A DNA stretch of 64,000 bases, taken from the NCBI GenBank assembly GCA_027924645.1, contig BSBN01000233.1, forward strand, positions 5,226,501 through 5,290,500, read 5' to 3'. A program made the translations under genes and the position numbers. The notes beneath the pieces are model-generated. The model saw only the letters and a list, made by a program, of their open reading frames with translations, ran no database searches and was not told the origin of the DNA. Shown one piece after another: positions 35,680-46,686 of this stretch. The DNA is from Cunninghamia lanceolata (Eukaryota > Streptophyta > Pinopsida > Cupressales > Cupressaceae). Positions within the stretch are counted from its first letter, which is position 1; the number at the start of each line of letters is the position of its first letter.

Positions 35680-37721
35680 ATGGTTAGAGCTAGAGATCTT
35701 AAAGGAAGATATATTAAACAGACACCCCAACAACACACCATAGGGGAAAGCAGTGAGGTGGTACAAAATCTTGTTGAAGAAGGAAACCTAGATCCTAATT
35801 TGGAACCTACATTTCAAAACAACAATCCCTTAGATCCTACAGATATTCCACTTGCCAATTATATCCAGGAATTACAACAAAAAGTTGAGGCAGATCCTTT
35901 GGTAGAACCTACTTCCTCAGAACCTCAGGAAGAAGAGCTATTATTAAACATGGAAAATGATAATCATGAGGAAGAGGAAAATCAGGCCCCAAGAACCTTC
36001 TCTTATCTTATTGTTTTGGCTGCTGGAGACAATGCTCCCATGAAGAATATCTCACCAGCACATCTGCCAAATTTTAGAGGACTTTCCTCTGAGGATCCAG
36101 ATCAGTTCTTGTTTGAATTCAAAGTAGTCTGCCAAACCTATGATTATGGATCAGATAACCAGAAACTTAAATTGTTCCCTTCAACCCTGAAAGATTATGC
36201 GATGAGATGGTTTATGGGTTTACCCCAGGGTTCTATCCGTTCTTGGGATCAAATGGAAACAAAGTTTTTGGAAAAATACCAAGATTATTGCAAATCTAGT
36301 AATAAAAATGAAGAACTGTTTAAAATTAGGCAGGGGAGGAAGAATCCTTAGAAGACTATGTGGATAGGTTTAATTTTGCCTTGAGAAGGTATGGCAATCC
36401 GGTAAACCACTCCTTGGCCAGAACCCTGTTTATAAAAGGATTGGATAAAGAATCAAAACAGGCACTGGACCTAATGGGAAAAGGGAACATTAACAAAATG
36501 GAAATACCTGACATAGAGGAACTCTGCAGGAATTATTCCAGAACTCAAGATGGAGTAAGGTCATCCAAAACTTTTAAGGGGAAGAATGAGATAGGACAGT
36601 TGATGGAGGAAATTGTAAATCTAAAAACAGATATTCTGGTCCAACTAAATACCACTTTGGATGGGATTCAAGCAAAAACCAGGACAACTGATCAAAGTAG
36701 AACAACTGAACCGCTTTCCATTTATTGTCCTAGGTGTAGAAACAAACACCTGTTGAGAGAATGCCCCTTAGACAAATCAGAGATCTGTCAAATCTGTGAC
36801 AGGGAACATCCTACCAGTCAGTGTAGTCAACTTCCAGCCTTAAAAAGATTGAGTAAAAAGAATGTTGTGATAGAGGAGGAGTTGAACTATGTGGGACAAA
36901 AACAAGGTGGAAATTTCCCTTATAATCAGTACCCAAGCCAGTCTTCTTACAGGGGTCCTACTAATTGGGAAAATAATCAGTGGAATCCAGCTTGGTATGG
37001 CCCTCAAAATAATCCTCCTTGGGGACAGCAGGATTGGCAAAACCAAAATTGGCAAAACCAAAACTGGCAAAACCATCCTTGGGGAAATCAACAATGGCCA
37101 CCACAGTTTGGGTCACAAGGCATGCAACCTGAATGGGGTCCTCAACAGGGATACCATCAACAATACCAAGGACAACCTAGACGTTTCCAACCTCAACAGC
37201 AGGATTTACTAACTAGACCCTCCAACACACAGGGTCAAACGCAAAATGAACCAGTTAGTCAACCACCTTTACCAGCTCAGCCTATACCAAACCCATGGAA
37301 TAAACAGGGAGCAGGTGTCTATATGACAGATCAGGAAAATCTGGTTAGAGTTAATGCCATATATTCAAATAATCTCCAGATGCGTTCTGGGAAAGCATTC
37401 CCAAGACCTTCTCCTCCAACTATAGTTGAAATAACCAATGATGAGGAACCTGAAGATCCATCCAATCAACCCCCAGAGGAGATTACTAACGAAAAAGTGC
37501 TAGAAAAATCAACCACAGACAACTCCAGAGTTCCTCCTAAAAAGCCAGCTCCGGAGAACAGTCTAGAACGCAATTCTGATAAGAGCTCCGGAGATGCTCC
37601 AGAGATGGAAAAACTAGCACCCTACCCAGAACGACTTAAAATGCTCCCCAGAAAAAGGTTTTACAAAAACAAATCCAACCCAATCAGGAATCAGAACTTT
37701 TACAAGAGCTCAAGCAGCTAA
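35680..37721 (+). pseudogene. F gag
   Basis: It starts at ATG 35680 (MVRARDLKGRYIKQ). An acidic N-terminal region is followed by the gypsy retrotransposon-gag core (HLPNFRGLSSEDPDQFLFEF, MRWFMGLPQGSI, WDQMETKFLEKY). A single-base frameshift in a G run near 36331-36340 moves it to the frame of 36360-37721. Two CX2CX3HX4C knuckles follow (36726 and 36786), then a Gln/Trp-rich low-complexity tail with a WQNQN unit repeated as a 15-bp tandem (37035-37079). Another frame change near 37660 leads into the protease frame. Capsid role by family. Confidence 0.9.
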
Positions 37722-38476
37722 ACATTGAAATTCCTCTCCTCCAGGCCATCAGGGATGTACCGGAACTAAATCAATTCATCAAACAGTATTGCATCAAAAC
37801 TCAGGGCAGAAAGAAAAGTTTTCCCTCCACAATACAGGTGGAAGAAAAAGTAATGGATCTATTGATGGGAGAAATTCTCCTCCCAAAATATGGTGACCCT
37901 GGGAACCCTGTCATAACTGTTTTCATCTCAGGGGTAGAAATTTTAAATGTTCTGGTTGACTTAGGAGCAGAAATTAATGTGATGACAGTTCATACAATGG
38001 ACAAGTTAGCTCTGTCTGGTATCCAATCCACGACTACAATTCTTCAACTTGCTGATCAGTCAGTAGTTGTTCCAAAGGGAGTGATCACTGATGTACCTAT
38101 TGTGATAGATTCATGGCAATTCCCAGTGGATTTCTTAATACTGGAACCTAGAAACCAGAGAAATGCTTATCCTCTAATCTTAGGAAGGCCATGGCTAGCT
38201 ACTGTAGTAGCATCTATTGATTGTCGAACTGGAGATATGGTCATTTCTAATGGGATAGATTTAAAGAAAATATCTCTGTATCCTCCAGCTAAACCATCGG
38301 TGCATTACACAGGAAGAGTATGGGTGGATGAACCAGATAACATGAACAACAGTGCCTCATTGGATATGGTAACCATTAAGGAACATTTAGGAGAATTAGA
38401 AGAAGAGGTATACTATGATACAATGGAAGACTTCACTCACATCCTAATCAACAAAGATGTGATGGAACTCACCCAA
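37722..38476 (+). pseudogene. F protease
   Basis: Athila-type region: IPLLQAIRDVPELNQFIK, then the retropepsin-like domain with active site DLGAEIN (Asp codon 37958-37960; Ser/Thr position is Leu), LQLADQSVVVPKGVI and LILGRPWLATV. The reading is open from 37838 to G's insertion, which joins at MELTQ; the frame resumes at 46687. The DLGA rather than DSGA form is usual in this lineage. Confidence 0.88.
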
Positions 38477-40223
38477 TGGTGCAGGAGCACCCCTACAAGA
38501 CAGGATATAGGTTCATTGTCCGCATGATAGGACATTAGTCTAGTTTTAGCATGTTTGACTTCATAATGTAATAAAGTCCATTGGACCAATGCATATGTAT
38601 TAGATCAGCCTAGGAGAGTGTGCAGGTAGTTAGAGTTCATTATCAGGTTGTCTGAGCTGTCTTCTCCTAGCCGCTTGGAAGCTCCCAGCCGCTGGGAATC
38701 GAGTTGGTAGTACTCGTAGGATATTGCTATAAATAAGTCAGATCAGTTAGGGTTTGAGATAAGAGAGGGGAGAGTAGTAGTTATGTTATGTTGTACTGGT
38801 GATTGAGTGAGATCCAGAGATCAGGCCAGACATTGTGAAACATTGTTGTTCGATAGTATTGTAGAAATAGGACATTTGTGTTTCATCTAAATAAGATCTC
38901 ATCAATTGCATTATCTGGTTTATCAACTGTTTATGTTTTGATTTCTGTTCTGATTACAAGTTAATGGATTCTTTCAACCCTTCCACCGGTTGATTCTGTG
39001 AATCGGTGGAATGGTCATGCATGTTAGTTTAGGTTGTATTTTAGTTTTCTGTTTATGCATTTCATTGTGTGGGAGATCGATTGGTAGCATGCTATGAATC
39101 AACCTAGCATCCTCATGTGCTAGGGTTTAGGAAGATAAACTATTAAGTTTTGATCTGAAGGTGATCTGGCCCGATCATCATGTTTTCTTTGTAAAATTGT
39201 GCAGTTCTGTGAGTTTGCATGCAGCTGACGGATATACAGGGATCTGCATGTGCTTTTCCAGACGGAGTGAATCGTATCGTCATCTACGAGTATATCGCTA
39301 TCAGGATCAAGTTCTGAAGTTGGCAAAAATTGCATGTTTCAAGTGCATCAGGATGATATAGGTTGGATATATACTCAGTGTATATATCATCGTCAAGATC
39401 ACCTTTCGTGTGTATCCATCGTCCGCATATCGCTATCGCATGCAGAAGTGAAAGTTCACTTTTTGGCTAAGGACCGGAAAGGTCATCATCAGGATATTGA
39501 AAAGATCACCGGATATTCATTATCATGTTGCGGAGGATATAAGTGTCTTATATCCTGTTGACATCATCATCAGGTGCATTGACATCAGCATCGGGTGCAA
39601 GTGACGTCATCGTCATCAGGATATTGCGAATATCACCCTATGCAAGTTTATCCTGCTGTCGCTAAGGGTTTTGGCATCGGCGTAAGTCATTGGCATAAAG
39701 TTTGGTTAACATCATCAGGATGTTTCAATATGACCTGATAAGTCATATCCTGATGCTGTTTGTTTAAAGAAGGTCGATATCAGGGTGACGTAAGCATCAG
39801 GTGCATAAGGAATAACGTCATCAGGATATATGAGAGGAACCGGATATTTCATATCCTACCGACAAAGGGTGACGATGATGCTAAACATCATGATGATGAA
39901 GATAGAGTTTGGCGGTAAGATGAACAGTGAACATCAGGAGGATGTTTGCGCTTGCCGAATGTGATGATGCTGCTGATAGCCGAATATGATGATGCTGCTG
40001 ACAGGCAAAAGGCAAAAGGTGATAAGGAAGTGAACAGTAGTTAGCAGGAGGATATTTCATGCCTCTTCGAAATATGATGATGTCGTCTGTGTTAGCAAGA
40101 AATATGATGATGATGATAAGCCGATAGGTATTACATACTGCATGTCCAGGATTTTAACATGCTGGTTGTGTTAATGACTCCTCCTTCCCATTTGTAAGCT
40201 TCTGTTGCGTTTCCTCTGCATCA
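38477..40223 (+). repeat. G 5' LTR
   Basis: It begins TGGTGCAGGAGC and ends CTGCATCA. TATAAATA at 38728-38735. The second half is filled with GATGAT/ATCATC and GGATAT words; ATCAGGATAT occurs exactly at 39488, 39615 and 39820. Confidence 0.94.
38728..38735 (+). promoter_or_regulatory. TATA box of G LTR
   Basis: TATAAATA, repeated at the equivalent place in the 3' LTR near 45187. Likely LTR promoter. Confidence 0.6.
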
Positions 40224-40226
40224 TAG

Positions 40227-40238
40227 TGGTATCAGAGC
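40227..40238 (+). other. G primer-binding site
   Basis: TGGTATCAGAGC, exact initiator-Met type, three bases after the LTR. Confidence 0.92.
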
Positions 40239-40277
40239 AAAGGAAGGATCTTCTGGAAAAGATCAGGATATAGCAGG

Positions 40278-43200
40278 ATGTCAGATGAAGAAGGAAAATC
40301 TGAGATTCCGGCAAGGATGACCAATGTTGAGTTGGCAGTTCTGGTAAAGAAACAGATTGCAGAGAGCAAGGCCGTGAAGGCTCAGAATCAGGAATTGAAG
40401 GATGAGTTAGAGAAGTTGAGGAATAGAGTAGGTTCTGGTAGAGAAGAAGATAGGGAAGAAGAAGAGATCCCTAGTTGGAACGAGGAGGTCGTTCCTGCAG
40501 ACCAGAGACCACTGTTGAATGCCCTCAAGGCCATGGAGAGGAGAACCATGGATGTGAAATTGGATTTGCCAGTGTTTACAGGAAAGATGGAACCTGATTC
40601 AGTGATGGAGTGGATAGACTCCTTGAACAATTTCTTTGAAATAGAGGAGATACCAGAACAACAGAGGGTGAGAATAGCCCAGTCAAAAATGAAAGAAGCT
40701 GCCTTGACATGGTGGAATTTCGTCCAAGATGATAGAGTACAGGAAGGAAAGCGTAGAGTCACTACATGGAAGAAAATGATGGCATTAGTAAAGGAAGCTT
40801 ATGTCCCATTGGATTACAGTATCCAATTACACAAGAGGAAGCAAAACCTGAAGCAGAAGGAGCTAGATGTCAGCTCATATACAGAAGAATTCATGAAACT
40901 TTGTATGAAAACAAAGGTAAAGGAAAGTGAAGAAGAGAAGGTAGCCAGATACCTTAATGGATTGAGGTTCAACATTCAGGAAGATTTAAGTCTGCATAAT
41001 CCAGATACAGTTCAGAAATGCCTTCAGTTGGCATTGAAAGTGGAAGAGAAGTTAAAGAGAAAACAAGAACAACACAATAGAGGAAGAGGAAGACAACAAA
41101 GGGGTGGAAGAGGTCCTTTTAGAGGTAGAGGACATGGACATGGATATCAAGGAGAATCCAGTCATGACAATAGTAAGGGAAACAATAGTCAGAACCAGGG
41201 GAAAAATTATAGTCAGCAAGGAAACTTCAGAGGTAGAAGACCTTTCAGAGGAAGATCCCAGGGCAGAGGATCCATCAGATGTTATAACTGTAACAAAGAA
41301 GGCCATATAGCCAGCAGATGTCCAGAAAAGGCCACAAGCTCAACAGGAGAAAGGAGAACAAATCTGATCCAAGAACCTGATAATCAAAGTATGACAGGCT
41401 CTAATGCTTTTCAGAGTGTGAATGCTCCTGATAATTATGGATACCCAGAAAGTGGAGAGTCTCTAATGATGAGAAGAACAGTGACTACCATGAAGGTACC
41501 TGACAAAGAATCCCCTCAAAGAAAGTCTCTTTTCAGGACTATTTGCAAAGCAGGAGGTAAGGCATGTAAAGTTTTGATTGATTCTGGTTCTACTGAAAAT
41601 TTTGTGTCTGAAGAAATGGTGACAAAGCTTAAGCTTAGGAGATTGCCTCACCCATCCCCCTAGAAAGTCTCATGGCTTACCCAAGGTCAGCAGACAATTG
41701 TAGAAGAGCAGGCTTGGGTAGAATTTCAGATTGGAGCATATAAGGATAAGTTGTTGTTTGACATAACCACGATGGATGCTTGCAATCTTTTATTTGGTAG
41801 ACCATGGCAGTATGATTTGAAGGCACAACATGATGGTGTTAGAAACACCTATACAATCACTAAAGATGGTAAGGTTATAAAGTTACTACCATTGACGGAG
41901 AAGGAGGAGAAATCTAAAGGAAAAGAGGTGAAGGTAATGCTGATGGAAGGTAAACAGTTCATGAAAGAAGTAGCAGTAGAAGGTGCAGTTGCATATGCCC
42001 TAATCCCATGTATGAGGGTGAATAAAGAACAGCAGCAAGAAGTCAAGGAAGAGAAAAAGCAAAGGTTCATAGACCCAGCTATCCAAGAGCTATTGGATAA
42101 GTACAAAGGTATCATCTCAGAGGGAATGCCAAGATCCCTACCACCTGTCAGGGATATTAGTCACTGCATAGACTTAATTCCAGGGTCAACACTTCCAAAC
42201 AAAGCAGCCTATAAACTAACTCCAGAACAGAATGCAGAAGTAGCCAGACAAATTGAAGAATTATTGGATTCAGGTCTGATTGGGAAAAGTTTAAGTCCAT
42301 GTGCAGTACCAACTGTACTAGCACCAAAGAAGGAAGGTACTTGGAGGCTTTGCACAGATTCCAGAGCTATTAACAAGATCATAATCAGGTATAGGTTTCC
42401 AATCCCTAGGATAGAGGATTTACTTGACTGTTTGGGAGGTGCTAAGTATTTTACAAAAATAGATCTAAAGAGTGGATATCATCAGATCAGGATTAGGCCA
42501 GGAGATGAATGGAAAACAGCATTCAAAACTAATGAAGGGTTATATGAGTGGAAGGTTATGCCTTTTGGTTTATCTAATGCACCTAGTACTTTTATGAGGT
42601 TGATGAATGAGGTTTTGAAAGAGTTCATTGGTAAGTTTGTCATAGTATATCTAGATGACATTCTAATTTTCAGCAACACAAAAGAAGAACATCTCAGACA
42701 CATAGATTTGGTTCTTAAGAGGTTACATGAAGAGCAGCTGATGATAAATTTAGACAAGTGTTTGTTCATGCAAGAGGAGATCACATATTTGGGTTTTGTC
42801 ATTTCACAAGGAAAGTTACAAATGGATAAGGAGAAGGTAAGTGCCATATTGTCTTGGCCAACCCCAAAGACTATGAATGATGTCAGAAGTTTCCATGGGT
42901 TAGCAACCTTCTACAGGAAGTTTATAAGAGGGTTTAGTCATATTTGTGCACCCATGCTTGATACCATCAAAGGAGGACAGAAGTGCAGATTTGTTTGGAC
43001 TCAAAGAGCAGATGATTCTTTTGAGACATTGAAGAAGAAGGTGGCACAGCAGCTAGTCCTTGCACTTCCAGACTTCAACAAAATCTTTCAGGTGGAATGT
43101 GATGCCAGTCACATGGCCATTGGAGCAATACTCAGCCAAGAAGGTAGACCTATTGCATTTTTCAGTGAGAAGCTCAATGATGCTAAAAAGAGGTATTCCT

Positions 43201-44987
43201 CACATGATTTGGAAATGTATGCTTTAGTCCAGTCACTCAAGAAATGGAGGCATTACTTGATGCCAAAGGAATTCATAGTATTCACAGATAACCAGGCTTT
43301 GAGTTTCATAAACAGCCAGGAAAAGCTGAACCACAGACACATGAAATGGGTAGAAACCTTACAAGCGTTTACTTTTACATTGAAGCATAAGAAAGGAGTC
43401 AAGAATAAAGTTGCAGATGCTTTGAGCAGGAGAGTTCTAACAGTCAACCAGATTCAGTTAGAAAGTGTTGGCATTGATTCACTAAAGACCATGTATGAGA
43501 CTGATGAAGATTTTGGGGCGATATATCATGTATGTACTTCTTTTGGAGAGAAATATCATGCTGCATTCTCTGAATTTTTGATTCAGGATGGATTGTTGTT
43601 CAAAGGTGGACAGTTATGTATTCCAAGGTGTTCTATGAGGTTAAACATTATTAAGGAGAAACATTGTGGAGCTATGGTAGGTCATTTTGGTCTAGATAAG
43701 ACTCTTGATCTGGTCCGAAGACATTACTTTTGGCCTAAGTTACAATCAGATGTCAGAAAGTTTGTAGAGACATGTGTGATATGTCAGAAAGCTAAAGGCA
43801 GGTCGACTAATGCAGGTTTATATCAGCCCTTACCCATTCCTTCCAGACCATGGGAAAGCATAAGTATGGATTTTGTCTTGGGTTTGCCAAGGACAAGGAA
43901 AGGGTTTGACAGTGTTTTTGTTGTAGTGGATAGATTCAGCAAAATGGCACATTTCTTGCCATGCAAAACCACTGCTGATGCTTCATACATTGCAGATTTG
44001 TTTTTCAGGGAGATTGTCAGGATCCATGGATTGCCATTGAGCATAGTGTCAGATAGGGATGTGAAGTTTATTGGTCACTTCTAGAGAACTCTTTGGAAGA
44101 AACTTGGAACAAATTTGTCTTTTTCCTCTGCATATCATCCTCAAACGGATGGACAGACTGAAGTAGTGAACCGTTCATTAGGAAATTTGCTTAGATGTTT
44201 GACAAAACAACATGGAGAAAAGTGGGATAATATTCTATCTCAAGCTGAATTTTCCTATAATGATACTGTCAATAGGAGCATAGGGAAATCACCTTTCCAG
44301 ATAGTTTATGGTGTGCATCCAAGAGGAATTTTGGAATTAAGAGATCTACCTACAGTAAACCCTGTTAGTGCAGAAGGAGAAGCTTTTGCAGAAGCCATAA
44401 AAGAGGTTCATGATCAAGTCAAGACCCAACTACAACAAACCACCTTGAAGTATAAGGAATATGCTGATAAAAAGAAGAAGGATGTACAGTTTGATGTTGG
44501 AGATTTGGTATGGGTTCATTTGAAGAAGGATAGACTTCCTAAGGGAAAATATACTAAACTTATGCAGAGAAAAGTTGGACCATGTCAGATCTTGCACAAG
44601 CATGGACAGAATGCTTATGAGATACAACTCCCCCCTGATCTTGGTTTGTCCCCTATATTCAATGTATGTGATTTAACTCCATACAAGTCTTATCCAGATG
44701 CAGATCAGGATCTCCTACCGGATACAGTCCATGATAACATTCCCAAGCATGATCCTCCACAGTTGCAGAAGGTTTTGGACACCAGAGTGGTCAAACAGAC
44801 CCGGAACAAACAGTACTTGGAGTATCTAGTCTCTTGGAAGGGAAAACCTAATTCTAAAGCAGTCTCGATGACTGAAGAGCAGATCCAGAAACATGGTGCA
44901 GATCTTCATACTCTCATCTCAAGTGGACTTGAGATTTCTTCTTCTGGGGAGTATGGTGCAGGAGCACCCCTACAAGACAGGATATAG
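40278..44987 (+). pseudogene. G gag-pol polyprotein with chromodomain
   Basis: One frame from ATG 40278, about 1570 codons. Gag core (VFTGKMEPDSVMEWIDSL), basic RG-rich tail, CCHC knuckle at codons 335-348 (CYNCNKEGHIASRC), protease Asp at codon 435 (LIDSGSTENF), RT with YLDD at 42648-42659, RNase H (VECDASHMAIGA, FTDNQAL, VADALSRR), integrase HHCC finger (43660-43800) and core (SMDFVLGL, SDRDVKF, YHPQTDGQTEVVNR), and a C-terminal chromodomain-like segment (YLVSWKGKP). Stops: TAG 41661-41663 and TAG 44082-44084 (a conserved Trp in GHFW). The final stop at 44985 lies inside the 3' LTR. This is nearly intact. Confidence 0.95.
44938..44953 (+). other. G polypurine tract
   Basis: The sequence ends TTCTGGGGAGTA directly before the 3' LTR. 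It lies inside the coding frame. Confidence 0.7.
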
Positions 44988-46681
44988 GTTCATTGTCCGC
45001 ATGACAGGACATTAGTCTAGTTTTAGCATGTTTGAATTCATAATGTAATAAAGTCCATTGGACCAATGCATATGTATTAGATCAGCCTAGGAGAGTGTGC
45101 AGGTAGTTAGAGTTCGTTATCAGGTTGTCTGAGCTGTCTTCTCCCAGCCACTGGGAATCGAGTTGGTAGTACTCGTAGGATATTGCTATAAATAACTCAG
45201 ATCAGTTAGGGTTTGAGATAAGAAAGGGGAGAGTAGTAGTTATGTTATGTTGTACTGGTGATTGAGTGAGATCCAGAGATCAGGCCAGACATTGTGAAAC
45301 ATTGTTGTTCGATAGTATTGTAGAAACAGGACATTTGTGTTTCATCTAAATAAGATCTCATCAATTGCATTATCTGGTTTATCAGCTATTTATGTTTTAA
45401 TTTCTGTTCTGATTACAGGTTAATGGATTCTTTCAACCCTTCCACCAGTTGATTATGTGAATCGGTGGAATGGTCATGCATGTTAGTTTAGGTTGTATTT
45501 TAGTTTTCTGTTTATGCATTTCATTGTGTGGGAGATCGATTGGTAGCATGCTATGAATCAACCTAGCATCCTCATGTGCTAGGGTTTAGGAAGATAAACT
45601 ATTAAGTTTTGATCTGAAGGTGATCCGGCCCAATCATCATGTTTGCTTTGTAAAATTGTGCGGTTCTGTGAGTTTGCATGCAGCTGACGGATATACAGGG
45701 ATCTGCATGTGCTTTTCCAGACGGAGTGAATCGTATTGTCATCTATGAGTATATCGCTATCAGGATCAGGTTCTGAAGTTGGCAAAAATTGCATGTTTCA
45801 AGTGCATCAGGATGATATAGGTTGGATATATACTCAGTGTATATATCATCATCAAGATCACCTTTTGTGTGTATCCATCGTCCGCATATCGCTATCGCAT
45901 GCAGAAGTGAAAGTTCACTTTTTGGCTAAGGACCGGAAAGGTCATCATCAGGATATTGAAAAGATCACCGGATATTCATTATCATGTTGCGGAGGATATA
46001 AGTGTCTTATATCCTGTTGACATCATCATCAGGTGCATTAACATCAGCATCGAGTGCAAGTGACGTCATCGTCATCAGGATATTGCGAATATCACCCTAT
46101 GCAAGTTTATCCTGCTGTCACTAAGGGTTTTGGCATTGGCGTAAGTCATCAGCATAAAGTTTGGTTAACATCATCAGGATGTTTCAATATGACCTGATAA
46201 GTCATATCCTGATGCTGTTTGTTTAAAGAAGGTCGATATCAGGGTGACGTAAGCATCAGGGGCATAAGGAATAACGTCATCAGGATATATGAGAGGAACC
46301 GGATATTTCATATCCTATCGACAAAGGGTGAAGATGATGCTAAACATCATGATGATGAAGATAGAGTTTGGCGGTAAGATGAACAGTGAACATCAGGAGG
46401 ATGTTTGCGCTTGCCGAATGTGATGATGCTGCTGATAGCCAAATATGATGATGCTACTGATAGGCGAAAGGCGAAAGGCGATAAGGAAGTGAACAGTAGT
46501 TAGCAGGAGGATATTTCATGCCTCTTCGAAATATGATGATGCTGTCTGTGTTAGCAAGAAATATGATGATGATGACAAGCCGATAGGTATTACATACTGC
46601 ATGTCTAGGATTTTAACATGCTAGTGGATTAATGGCTTTTCCATCCTATTTGTAAGCTTCAGTTGCGTTTCCTCTGCATCA
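44954..46681 (+). repeat. G 3' LTR
   Basis: 1728 bp. It starts TGGTGCAGG and ends GCATCA, then CCCAA, the right target duplication. Confidence 0.94.
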
Positions 46682-46686
46682 CCCAA

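Larger units (their letters stand above)
38477..46681 (+). mobile_element. Element G: chromovirus-type gypsy retrotransposon inserted in F pol
   Basis: LTRs 38477-40223 (1747 bp) and 44954-46681 (1728 bp). TSD CCCAA at 38472-38476 and 46682-46686. PBS at 40227 and polypurine tract TTCTGGGGAGTA before the 3' LTR. A single frame encodes gag to chromodomain with only two stops. LTRs are very similar apart from a 19-bp indel near 38680, and G lies inside F, so it is among the youngest insertions. Confidence 0.96.

Noticed and set aside
36840..37094. Leu/Ile/Pro-rich minus-strand frame
   Set aside because: Antisense of the Trp/Gln-rich repeat in F gag.
38461..38527. Natural C-terminus of the F protease frame at 38525-38527
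   Set aside because: The last codons belong to G's LTR; the frame really continues at 46687 after G.
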